From assembly GCF_003105155.1 (NCBI RefSeq), contig NZ_QETK01000002.1, positions 124,001 through 188,000 of the forward strand: a stretch of 64,000 nt of DNA. The letters are read 5' to 3'. The notes beneath the pieces were generated by a model. It searched no databases and had not been told where the DNA came from. It saw only the letters and a program-made list of their open reading frames with translations. Shown piece after piece: positions 8,881 through 16,549 of this stretch (positions are counted from its first letter, which is position 1; the number at the start of each line of letters is the position of its first letter). The translations under genes and the position numbers were made by a program. This stretch comes from Pseudomonas sp. SDI (lineage in GTDB: Bacteria; Pseudomonadota; Gammaproteobacteria; Pseudomonadales; Pseudomonadaceae).

Positions 8881-9585
8881 GTGATTACCTCATCGACCGT
8901 AGTGAATGCCGTCGTCGACAAGCTGCGCCAGGCGCTGACCCGCGGTCAGTGGCGTTCCGGCGAAATGCTCCCGGGGCAGCGCGAGCTGGCCGAGCAACTG
9001 GGGATCAGCCGGCCGAGCCTGCGCGAGGCGATCACCGTACTGGAAACCCTGGGCCTGGTGCGCTCGATGCCAGGCAAGGGCGTGCTGGTGCTCGAACCTG
9101 GCACGCTGGAGCCCTTGTCGGCCGCCAGCGGGGTGGCCGGGGCCAGCCTGGAAGACGTACTGCAACTGCGTTACACGCTGGAGCCGTTCATTGTCGGCTT
9201 GGTTGCGCAGTCGATCAGCAGCAAGGAGATCGGCCAGCTGCGCCTGACCCTGATGGACATGCGCGAAGCACTGGAGGCCAACGATGGGCATGCCGGGGTG
9301 AACGCCTACCTGGCGTTTCATGAGGAGTTGTTCACCCTGACCGCCAACCCGATCTTCCAGAGCGTGGTGCAGCAAACCAGCAATGCCCTGAAGCAGAGCG
9401 CCGAAATGCTGCGCAACTCGCCAGAGCACCTGGCGGCGCGCTTGGAAGAGAATGAAGCGGTGGTACGGGCCATCCGCAACAAGGACAGCGCCCAGGCCAG
9501 CGCGCAGATGCGCCGGCACATCCTGCAGGAAGGCCTGCGCATGGGCATCGAACTGACCATACCGGACGAACACCCCGGTCGTTGA
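8881..9585 (+). CDS. GntR-family regulator, FadR/FCD type (first of a tandem pair)
   Basis: A regulator of 234 residues. The winged helix is at about 5-70 (GQWRSGEMLPGQRELAEQLG, then SRPSLREAITVLETLGLV), and the all-helical FCD effector domain at about 85-225, with the metal-ligand-type motif FHEELF. The start is the GTG at 8881, just after a GGGAG. It follows the symporter gene by 36 bases and precedes a second GntR gene by 18, so the three probably form one transcript. It may respond to the acid carried by the symporter; this is inferred from context. Confidence 0.88.
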   Translation: MITSSTVVNAVVDKLRQALTRGQWRSGEMLPGQRELAEQLGISRPSLREAITVLETLGLVRSMPGKGVLVLEPGTLEPLSAASGVAGASLEDVLQLRYTLEPFIVGLVAQSISSKEIGQLRLTLMDMREALEANDGHAGVNAYLAFHEELFTLTANPIFQSVVQQTSNALKQSAEMLRNSPEHLAARLEENEAVVRAIRNKDSAQASAQMRRHILQEGLRMGIELTIPDEHPGR

Positions 9586-9603
9586 CTGAACAGGAGAGCG
9601 ATC

Positions 9604-10293
9604 ATGACTGCCTGCGCGACTGCCACCCCCAATGCGCCTACCCTGCCCGCGCTGCTGGCGGCGGGAGAACGGCGCCTGTCGGCCGAGGAGATCTACCCAC
9701 GGCTGTTCGATGCGATTCTGGAACAGCGGCTGGCCCCGGGCACAGCGCTGACCGAGCAAGCACTCGGGCATGCCTTTGGGGTCAGCCGCACGGTGATTCG
9801 ACGGGTGCTCGGGCGCTTGTGCGATCAGCAGGTGATCGTGCAGCGCCCGGCGCATACCGCCAAGCTGGCGGCGCCGGACCCGGAACAGGCGCGTCAGGTA
9901 TTGAGCGCTCGGCGCTTGGCCGAGACCACCCTGATCGGGCTGGCGGCGAAACGCTCACGGCCGTTGCATATTCGTCAGTTGCGCGAGTTGATTGCCCGCG
10001 AGCGGCGGCATCATGAGCGAGGGGAACGCTGTACGGCGATTCGCCTGGGTGGCGAGTTTCACCTGAAGCTGGCGGAGATGGCCAACAATGCGCCGCTGGC
10101 GCGGTTTCTCAATGGGCTGGTGCCGATGACCTCACTGATCATTGCCCAGTACGAGACCAAGCCGTGCAGCCATTGTGCATGGCAGGAGCATGCGGCGCTC
10201 GTGGATGCGATTGAGGACGGTGATGGGGAGGCGGCGTTGCACCTGATGCACGAGCATCTGGACAGAATTGAGGCGAAGTTGACACTCGATTGA
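9604..10293 (+). CDS. GntR-family regulator, FCD type (second of a tandem pair)
   Basis: A 229-residue regulator. The winged-helix segment is at about 20-85 (RLAPGTALTEQALGHAFGVS, then RTVIRRVLGRLCDQQVI), and the FCD domain follows with the GGEFHLKLAEMA motif. AGGAG lies 8 bases before the ATG. It differs clearly from the upstream GntR protein, so this is not a recent duplication. It ends the symporter-regulator group; a REP-like hairpin follows. The target is unknown. Confidence 0.86.
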   Translation: MTACATATPNAPTLPALLAAGERRLSAEEIYPRLFDAILEQRLAPGTALTEQALGHAFGVSRTVIRRVLGRLCDQQVIVQRPAHTAKLAAPDPEQARQVLSARRLAETTLIGLAAKRSRPLHIRQLRELIARERRHHERGERCTAIRLGGEFHLKLAEMANNAPLARFLNGLVPMTSLIIAQYETKPCSHCAWQEHAALVDAIEDGDGEAALHLMHEHLDRIEAKLTLD

Positions 10294-10301
10294 ATCAAAA
10301 C

Positions 10302-10346
10302 CGCATCGCGGGACGCGCCTGCTGCCACACGTCCCGCGATGGGCCA
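10302..10346. repeat. REP-like hairpin between convergent genes
   Basis: The arms ATCGCGGGACG (10304-10314) and CGTCCCGCGAT (10330-10340) pair perfectly over 11 bases around a 15-base loop. They match the REP unit seen at 3468-3537. It may terminate transcription from either side. Confidence 0.65.
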
Positions 10347-10356
10347 CAAAGCGCAC

Positions 10357-11406
10357 CTACTTGTCAGGCGATACGGTTTCCGTCCGGCTCCAGTCCAACA
10401 ACAGGCTGTAAGCAATCGCCAACAACGTAGGCCCGATAAACAAGCCGATGAAACCAAACGCCAACAGCCCGCCAAACACCCCAAGCAGCACAATCACCAA
10501 CGGCAGGTTGCCACCCCGACTGATGAGATACGGCTTGAGCACGTTGTCCACGCCACTGATGATGAACGTCCCCCAAACCCCAAGAAACACGGCCATCCCG
10601 TAATCACCCTTCCACACCAACCACGCCGTAGCCGGAATCCATACCAGCGGCGGCCCCATGGGAATCAGGCTGAGCAGGAAGGTCACCAAGCCCAGCACCA
10701 GCGCCCCCGGCACCCCGGCGATCAGGAACCCGATCAACGCCAACAGCGCCTGCGCTGCCGCAGTCCCGATCACTCCGTTGACCACCCGCTGCACGGTACC
10801 CGCCACCAACCCCAGGTAGTACTCGGCACGCTCGCCGATCAGCCGATCGAGCAGGCGCAACACGAATGCCGCCAAGCGCGGCCCATCGCGATAGAAGAAG
10901 AACACGAACACCAGGCTCAGGGTTACCTCAAGGATCCCGCTGCCGATCTGTGCACTGCGCGCCAGCAGCCAGTTACCGACCTGGCCCAGATAGGGTTTGG
11001 CGGTGGTCAGCAGCGCCGCGCCCTGCTGATCGAGGGTGTCCCAGAAGCGCACCAGCCGCTCGCCCACCAGCGGCACTGCGCCAAGCCACTCCGGCGCTTC
11101 GGGAAGGCCATCGACCTGCACATCGCGAACGAACACCGTCACATCGCGGACATGGTCGGCCAGGTTGAACCCCATCCACACCAGCGGCAGCGCCACCAGC
11201 AGAATCCACAAGCTGGTCAGAAACCCTGCTGCCAGGGTTTCCCGGCCACCGAAGAGGCGCGTCAGCAAGCGCATCAACGGCCAACTGGCGTAGGCCAGGA
11301 TCGCCCCCCAGAGCAGCGCCGAAATAAACGGCGCCATCACCCACAACCCCGCCCCGAGCAGGCCGAGCAGCAGGATCTGTACCAGCAGACGGTCGTTGTT
11401 GAGCAT
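10357..11406 (-). CDS. AI-2E family transporter (PerM/TqsA superfamily)
   Basis: An integral membrane protein of 349 residues with about seven or eight hydrophobic helices. It shows the family's C-terminal signature: GVPGALVLGLVTFLLSLIPMGPP, then GVDNVLKPYLISRGGNLP and LLAFGFIGLFIGPTLLA. The family is named after autoinducer-2 exporters, but members include ion antiporters and permeases of unknown substrate, so the name says little about function here. The adjacent DUF4892 gene on the same strand is 11 bases upstream, so the two are probably co-transcribed. Confidence 0.88.
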   Translation of the reverse strand: MLNNDRLLVQILLLGLLGAGLWVMAPFISALLWGAILAYASWPLMRLLTRLFGGRETLAAGFLTSLWILLVALPLVWMGFNLADHVRDVTVFVRDVQVDGLPEAPEWLGAVPLVGERLVRFWDTLDQQGAALLTTAKPYLGQVGNWLLARSAQIGSGILEVTLSLVFVFFFYRDGPRLAAFVLRLLDRLIGERAEYYLGLVAGTVQRVVNGVIGTAAAQALLALIGFLIAGVPGALVLGLVTFLLSLIPMGPPLVWIPATAWLVWKGDYGMAVFLGVWGTFIISGVDNVLKPYLISRGGNLPLVIVLLGVFGGLLAFGFIGLFIGPTLLAIAYSLLLDWSRTETVSPDK

Positions 11407-11417
11407 GCGCCCCCCGA

Positions 11418-12215
11418 TCAGCGAATCAATTCGACATGCAGGCCATTGGTTGCCTGTGTGCCGACTTCGAGCCGGGCGCTACGCACCCCGGCTTTGCTCA
11501 GTTGCTCTCGCCAGGCCTCGGCCTGCGCCCCGCTCAGGCTCACCCGCAAGGTGCTGTCCAGGTTCAGGCTGCGCGCCAGCAGGCTGACCCAGGCGGCGGC
11601 CGGCTCGGCGGCAAGGTCCGTATAATCGAGCTTGCCATTGCTGCGCAGCTCACGCAGGACGGTGGCCGGCGTCGGCAACAGCTCGCCGAGCGGTGCATGG
11701 GCAACGAACGCCTCGACATGCAGGTAGGCGCGTCGGTTGCCGCGGGTAATGCTGTACAGCGCTACCAGGGTATCGCTCTCGGCCCCCGAGCGGCGCAGCA
11801 GAATGAACGCCTGGTCTTCGTCGGAACCGTACAGCCGGGCGTTTTTGAAGACCTCGTTGGCCCACAGGCTGCTTTCGCCGCAGTCCCGCTTCTCGCACCA
11901 GAACAACGGATAACCGCCGTCGGCCTGCAAGGCTTCGCGGGCGCTGGTGAAAGCTTCGTTGGCAGAGCGCTCGCGCGGCAGCTCGTAGGTTAGCGAGCTA
12001 ACCTGGCCGCGGCTCTCGATCTTGCTCTCGACGCGCAACTGACCGCTGATCTTGCGCAAGGCACCAAGTGGGTACACCCGCTCCTGCTCGGCGGCCGGGC
12101 GTTCGTCGACCACCTTGGCATCCGCCGGCACAGGCAGCTCCTTGGCGATCAGGGCGCTGCTACCCAGTAGGGCCAGCCCGCTTACAGCCACGCGAATCCG
12201 GTAGGAAAGGTTCAT
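11418..12215 (-). CDS. DUF4892 domain protein, exported
   Basis: A protein of 265 residues with an N-terminal signal-like segment (SGLALLGSSALIAKELP) and the DUF4892 body, predicted periplasmic. One Cys pair (WCEKRDCG) could form a disulphide. The function is unknown. The ATG at 12215 overlaps the stop codon of a 22-codon leader ORF (ATGA) and has no convincing ribosome site of its own; a GTG two codons further upstream is an alternative. It lies upstream of the AI-2E family gene. The C-terminal half has an OmpA-like alternation of polar strands, but I see no clear peptidoglycan-binding motif. Confidence 0.8.
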   Translation of the reverse strand: MNLSYRIRVAVSGLALLGSSALIAKELPVPADAKVVDERPAAEQERVYPLGALRKISGQLRVESKIESRGQVSSLTYELPRERSANEAFTSAREALQADGGYPLFWCEKRDCGESSLWANEVFKNARLYGSDEDQAFILLRRSGAESDTLVALYSITRGNRRAYLHVEAFVAHAPLGELLPTPATVLRELRSNGKLDYTDLAAEPAAAWVSLLARSLNLDSTLRVSLSGAQAEAWREQLSKAGVRSARLEVGTQATNGLHVELIR

Positions 12216-12280
12216 CGGCACGCCACGCCGACGGGATGGGCGAAGGCGTTAACGTATAAAGCGCTGTCGTGCTTGGTCAT
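12212..12280 (-). CDS. Putative 22-residue leader peptide coupled to the DUF4892 gene
   Basis: This small ORF encodes 22 residues beginning MTKHDSALYV and ending GVACR. AGGGAGA lies just upstream of its ATG, a much better ribosome site than that of the DUF4892 gene. Its TGA overlaps that gene's ATG, the standard arrangement for translational coupling. It has no run of a single amino acid that would suggest a classic attenuator. It is too short for a meaningful codon-use test, so protein production is inferred. Confidence 0.45.
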   Translation of the reverse strand: MTKHDSALYVNAFAHPVGVACR

Positions 12281-12330
12281 GGTTGTCTCCCTGTTCAACC
12301 CGCCAAGCCTCGACAGTTGCCCGCCGCAAG

Positions 12331-13188
12331 TCAAGGAATGGCAAAAAAGCGATTGAAACAGTCTGCAACAAGGGTTGCACCGAGCTCATCGTTCAGATGC
12401 AGGTGATGGCCGCCGGGCAGTTGTTCCCGGCGAAAACCTAAGGGTAGCTGGTCGAGCAACGCCGTGTGCCGGGCGAGCATGCCATCGGCGGCAACAATCA
12501 ACTGCGCCGGGCAAGTGATGCGGCGTACGAAGGTCAGCGCCTGTTCTTCGCTCAGGCGCAGTGGCGACGGCAGCGTCAGACGGCTGTCGCTACGCCAGCT
12601 GAAGCCACCAGGCACCGGCATCAGGCCGCGCTGGGCGAGCAGCTCGGCGGCGTCGCGACTGACCGCGACCATGCCTTTCATGCGCGCCTGCACCGCCAGT
12701 TCCAAGGTCGGGAACACCGATTTACGCTTGCCGTCCAGATCCAGCTGCGCTTGCAGGGCCATGCCCATGCGCTCGGCGGCGTCCCTGGGCTCGGCACCCG
12801 GCGGGATCACGCCATCGATCAGCGCCAACTGCGTCACCCGCTCGGGCAGCGCACCGGCGAGCACCACCGAAATGATCGCCCCCAGCGAATGCCCGAGCAG
12901 GGCAAAGCGTTCCCAGCCCAGTTGCTCGGCCACACGCAACACATCGTGGGCGTAATCCCACAAGGCGTAGCCGGCGCCCGCCGGCCGATGCTCGGAATAA
13001 CCGTGGCCGGCGAGGTCCAGGGCGACAATGCGCAAGCCCTTGAGCTGCGGCGCCAGCCGGGCAAAGCTGTTGGCGTTGTCGAGCCAGCCATGCAAGGCGA
13101 TGACCGGCTGGCCATCGACTGGGCCCCACAGGTGCGCGGCCAGCTCGATATGGCCAAGGTTCAGTCGGACTTCTTCCATGCCACTCAT
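12331..13188 (-). CDS. Alpha/beta hydrolase
   Basis: This 285-residue hydrolase has the nucleophile elbow GHSLG with Ser at about residue 101, an oxyanion segment ALHGWLDNANSF and a C-terminal catalytic His in PGGHHLHL. No signal peptide is seen. Substrates may be esters, lactones or epoxides; the sequence does not decide. The start overlaps the stop of the upstream hydrolase gene by 4 bases (ATGA), so the two unlike hydrolases are co-translated. A second ATG three codons in (MEEVRLN) is an alternative start. Confidence 0.88.
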   Translation of the reverse strand: MSGMEEVRLNLGHIELAAHLWGPVDGQPVIALHGWLDNANSFARLAPQLKGLRIVALDLAGHGYSEHRPAGAGYALWDYAHDVLRVAEQLGWERFALLGHSLGAIISVVLAGALPERVTQLALIDGVIPPGAEPRDAAERMGMALQAQLDLDGKRKSVFPTLELAVQARMKGMVAVSRDAAELLAQRGLMPVPGGFSWRSDSRLTLPSPLRLSEEQALTFVRRITCPAQLIVAADGMLARHTALLDQLPLGFRREQLPGGHHLHLNDELGATLVADCFNRFFAIP

Positions 13189-13979
13189 ACGGGCTCCTCG
13201 CGCCAGCGGTCGAACAGGCCCTTGATCAGGCTCGCGGTGTCGTGCGGACGTTCCAGCGGGAACATGTGCCCACCTGGCAGGCTGTGAAATTCGCCGCGGG
13301 GCAAGCGCCGCACGGCAAACGCATGGTGGCGCCGTACGACGCCGCTGTGGCTGCCGCGCACCATCGCCAGCGGCAACTCCAGCTGTCGGGCAGGGCCCGG
13401 GCTCAGGTGCGGCAGGCTGCGGTAGATACTGATTTCGGTGACCGGGTCGAAACTCAGCCGCAAGCCGTCGCCATCGGCTTGCAGGCCATGCTCCAGATAG
13501 GCTTCGAAACAGTCCGGGTCAAAATTGCGAAACAGCGACTTGCCGGTGAAATAGGCCCGCGCGCTGGCGCGGTCGTCAAACACTTCGCGGCGCCCGAGGG
13601 TGCGTCCGGCCGGGGTGATGCGGTCAATGAAACCGAGGCGCTTGGCGGCGCGGATCATCAACTGGTCGGTCCGAGTGAGCACTGGCGAATCAAGCATCAC
13701 CACCCCACGATAGAACTGTGGGCAGCGCAGGGCCGCATGCAGGTGCAACAACCCGCCCAGCGAATGCCCGACACCCCAGACCGGCTCAGGCTGTTGTTCA
13801 AGATGATGGAGCAACTCATCGACCAGGCTCTGCCAGTTGTCGTTGACCGGAAAGCGCGGGTCGTGGGCATGCTGCGACAGGTGGCTGACCCGGTAGTCCG
13901 GGGCCAGCGCGGCGAACAGCTTGCCGTACGTGGCCGACGGAAAACCGTTGGCATGGGCGAAGAAGATCTGCTGCGTCAT
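13185..13979 (-). CDS. Alpha/beta hydrolase
   Basis: A 264-residue hydrolase with Ser at about residue 73 in GVGHSLGG, the oxyanion loop FFAHANGFPS and the C-terminal His in PGGHMFPLERP. The ATG at 13979, giving MTQQIFFAHANG, is preferred; the open frame goes on to 14054, but that extension does not resemble the family. It heads a two-gene unit with the following hydrolase. P. aeruginosa has lipase-like genes near gpsA (PA1614-PA1615), so the gene order here looks conserved. The substrate is unknown. Confidence 0.87.
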   Translation of the reverse strand: MTQQIFFAHANGFPSATYGKLFAALAPDYRVSHLSQHAHDPRFPVNDNWQSLVDELLHHLEQQPEPVWGVGHSLGGLLHLHAALRCPQFYRGVVMLDSPVLTRTDQLMIRAAKRLGFIDRITPAGRTLGRREVFDDRASARAYFTGKSLFRNFDPDCFEAYLEHGLQADGDGLRLSFDPVTEISIYRSLPHLSPGPARQLELPLAMVRGSHSGVVRRHHAFAVRRLPRGEFHSLPGGHMFPLERPHDTASLIKGLFDRWREEPV

Positions 13980-14071
13980 GAGCGCCTGTCCGGGAGGGTG
14001 AATGGCATCATTCTCCGCGCAGCGCGAAAGGCGGGCAATGTCTGGAAAAGCCATCGGGGACGGCGATCAGG

Positions 14072-14419
14072 TCATTGCCGGACGAAACTGATCATCGAAC
14101 GCTGGAGACAGGCCTTCTGATAGGCCATCTGGTACTCCAGCACTTCACGCGCGCGCTGGCGACCATGCGCATCCAGATTCGCCCGCCGCAGGGCCAGGCA
14201 GGCAACCTGCAACTGCCGTGCGAGGTCGGCACAATCCTCCTGCAACTGCTTGAGCTGGTGCAGCTCTTCGTACTCCTCCAGCAGCCGCTGCAGCTTGACC
14301 TCGGCGGCATCATAAAGCAGGTGCAGCTCGGCAAAATGCAGGGTGTCGCCTTGCTCGATTTTCTGCAGGATCGGTTGCAAGTCTGCAGAACACAACAACT
14401 CCAGGTGCCAACAGCTCAT
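14072..14419 (-). CDS. Small helical protein of unknown function
   Basis: This reading gives 115 residues from the ATG at 14419, preceded by GGGGTGGGG; a longer reading to 14476 is less likely. The protein is almost wholly alpha-helical in character, with heptad-like Leu spacing (EVKLQRLLEEYEELHQLKQL), and contains a few Cys. I do not recognise a family. It lies 92 bases upstream of the hydrolase pair on the same strand and downstream of sixA. Confidence 0.6.
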   Translation of the reverse strand: MSCWHLELLCSADLQPILQKIEQGDTLHFAELHLLYDAAEVKLQRLLEEYEELHQLKQLQEDCADLARQLQVACLALRRANLDAHGRQRAREVLEYQMAYQKACLQRSMISFVRQ

Positions 14420-14536
14420 CGCCCCACCCCCTAGGTTGCGCCCGGTGGCGCGGTCTAGGGGCACGCTAGCAAGCACGACCGGGGTCTACAACTGGTAGAA
14501 ATATCAGGTCGGCGGCAGTGCCGGCCGCTTTGCCGA

Positions 14537-14992
14537 TCAGGGGTGACTGAGGCTGCGCAGGGTCATCAGCCCGGCCAGCGGCCAGTCGCCGTCGAGTTCG
14601 GCCAGGCTGGCCGTGCTCATCGGCGCCGGATGCCGGTAGTGACCGTGCTCCAGCAGACTGACCAGCGCCCCCACCAGCGGCTGGTGGCTAACCAGCAACA
14701 GCTGTTCCAGGCCCAGCCGGTCGAGCTCAGCGATCACCTGCTGCGGATCGCTGTCCGGGGTCAGCCAGGGCACCGTGCGTAGCGGCTGGGCAAAGCCCAG
14801 CGCATCGTGGACCAGCGCTGCGGTTTGCTGGGCGCGCACGTACGGGCTGGCGATGATTGCCTGCAACGGCTGGCCCAGCAACTGGGCGGCACTGCGCAGC
14901 ACCTGCTCACGACCCTGCGCGGTCAGTCGGCGCTCGGCGTCGCTGTTGGCACGTGGCTCGGCTTCGCCGTGGCGCAGCACCCACAGCTTCAC
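14537..14992 (-). CDS. sixA: Phosphohistidine phosphatase SixA
   Basis: A cytoplasmic phosphatase of the histidine phosphatase superfamily, 151 residues, the usual SixA length. The catalytic RHGEAE is at residues 7-12 and the second His is in LLVSHQPLVGALV. It removes phosphate from phosphohistidine, classically from the Hpt domain of a hybrid kinase such as ArcB. Its start overlaps the stop of the DUF4389 gene by 4 bases; with gpsA upstream this makes a gpsA-DUF4389-sixA operon. A hybrid kinase gene lies 5 kb away, but no link is shown. Confidence 0.9.
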   Translation of the reverse strand: MKLWVLRHGEAEPRANSDAERRLTAQGREQVLRSAAQLLGQPLQAIIASPYVRAQQTAALVHDALGFAQPLRTVPWLTPDSDPQQVIAELDRLGLEQLLLVSHQPLVGALVSLLEHGHYRHPAPMSTASLAELDGDWPLAGLMTLRSLSHP

Positions 14993-15336
14993 AGCTTGGG
15001 CTCTTCGTCACGTACCGGGTGTGCTGCCGGCGGCACGCTGTGGGCGGCTTCGCCTTCCGGGGCACGCGGGCTCGGCCAGTCGGCGAATGGCCAAGGCTTC
15101 TGATCGCTGTGGAAGCTACCGAAGCGTCCGATCTGCGCCAGGAACTGGCTCAGGCTGTCACCAAAGTTCATCAGGCTGGCGCTCGGCGCGCCGTAGATCA
15201 GCCGGTAGATCAACTGCACGATCACCAGGCCCGCCAGCAGCAGTTCGGCCAATTGCCAGACCAGCAGGAAAACCAGCATCCACAGTACCCGCAGCACGAT
15301 GGACTCGCGTTGGGCCTGATTCGGGGATTCGTTCAT
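14989..15336 (-). CDS. DUF4389 membrane protein
   Basis: A protein of 115 residues. A strongly hydrophobic pair of helices lies at about 17-47 (VLWMLVFLLVWQLAELLLAG). A Tyr/Phe-rich amphipathic region and a Pro-rich, probably disordered, cytoplasmic tail follow. It belongs to the DUF4389 family, whose function is unknown. It sits 15 bases after gpsA and overlaps sixA, so all three are probably expressed together. Confidence 0.8.
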   Translation of the reverse strand: MNESPNQAQRESIVLRVLWMLVFLLVWQLAELLLAGLVIVQLIYRLIYGAPSASLMNFGDSLSQFLAQIGRFGSFHSDQKPWPFADWPSPRAPEGEAAHSVPPAAHPVRDEEPKL

Positions 15337-15351
15337 CAGCTACTCCTGTAC

Positions 15352-16377
15352 TCAGTTGAAACCACTGGTGGAAATGAAGTCGACGTCGGTTTTAGGCTCG
15401 GCACGCATCAGCAACTCGATCACCTGATTGAGCGTACGGCCCTCGAACAGGATCGCATGCAAGCCTGCCACCAACGGCATGTACACGCCCAGTTCCTGGG
15501 CCTTGACCTTGAGCACCTTGAGCGTATTGACCCCTTCGGCCACCTCGCCCAGGCGGTTGACCGCCTCTTCCAGGCTCAAGCCCTGACCAAGGGCGTGACC
15601 GACCTGGTAGTTGCGGCTTTTCGGCGAGGAACAGGTGACGATCAGGTCGCCCACCCCGGCCAGGCCGAGGAAGGTCATCGGGTTGGCGCCCTGGCTGACG
15701 GCGAACCGGGTCATCTCCGCCAGCGCGCGGGTGATCAGCATGCTCTTGGTGTTCTCGCCCATGCCCAGCGCCACGGCCATGCCGGCGATGATCGCGTAAA
15801 CGTTCTTCAGCGCGCCGCCCAGTTCGACACCGAAGCGGTCGCTGCTGGCATACACCCGGAAGGTACGCCCGTGCAGCACCTCCTGCACGCGCTGGCAGAG
15901 TTGTTCGTCTTCACTGGCAACCACGGTGGCGGTGAGCGCATGCTCGGCCACTTCGCGAGCCAGGTTTGGCCCGGACAGCACGCCGATGCGCGCGTCTGGG
16001 GCAATCTCTTCGAGGATCTGACTCATCAGCTTGAAGCTTTGGGCCTCGATACCCTTGGTCAGGCTCACCAGCAACTTGCCGCGCAGCAACTCGGCATGCG
16101 GCGCCAGTACACTGCGCAGGGCGCTGGACGGCAACGCGACAAAGATCAGCTCGCAGGCGTGCAGGGTTGCCAACAGGTCATTGACCGGCTCGACCGCCGG
16201 GTGGATCTTCACACCCTTGAGATAACGCGGGTTCTCGCGGTTGTTGCGCATGGCCTCGGCTTGCTCGGGGTCGCGCATCCATTGCCGCACGCCGACGCCG
16301 TTTTCGGCCAGCAGGTTCGCCACGGCGGTACCAAAACTCCCGCCTCCCAGAACTGCAACAGGCTGCTGTTCAGTCAT
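15352..16377 (-). CDS. gpsA: Glycerol-3-phosphate dehydrogenase [NAD(P)+]
   Basis: GpsA reduces dihydroxyacetone phosphate to sn-glycerol 3-phosphate, the backbone for phospholipids. The 341 residues have the Rossmann motif [12 protein letters not shown] near the N-terminus, the catalytic-region KGIE and GALKNVYAI segments, and the C-terminal substrate domain. The ATG at 16377 gives [13 protein letters not shown], the expected N-terminus; the open frame runs on to 16458 without homology. Cytoplasmic. Nearby fabAB also serves lipid synthesis. Confidence 0.95.
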   Translation of the reverse strand: MTEQQPVAVLGGGSFGTAVANLLAENGVGVRQWMRDPEQAEAMRNNRENPRYLKGVKIHPAVEPVNDLLATLHACELIFVALPSSALRSVLAPHAELLRGKLLVSLTKGIEAQSFKLMSQILEEIAPDARIGVLSGPNLAREVAEHALTATVVASEDEQLCQRVQEVLHGRTFRVYASSDRFGVELGGALKNVYAIIAGMAVALGMGENTKSMLITRALAEMTRFAVSQGANPMTFLGLAGVGDLIVTCSSPKSRNYQVGHALGQGLSLEEAVNRLGEVAEGVNTLKVLKVKAQELGVYMPLVAGLHAILFEGRTLNQVIELLMRAEPKTDVDFISTSGFN

Positions 16378-16549
16378 ATCCAATCCGTTAAAACCAATAA
16401 AAAGTGGCGACTTGTGCATTATACGGAGCGCAACGTGCACCACCAGCGCCAGATTCATGAAGCAATGCCGGCAATCGGACCTGGATCACTGGAAAATGCC
16501 AGCTACTCGGTTAACATGCCCAACTTGTATCCGCCAACAAGGCCGTGCC

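Noticed and set aside
10357..11406. Reading the AI-2E family protein as an autoinducer-2 exporter
   Set aside because: The family is functionally mixed and no lsr or luxS gene is present in the window.
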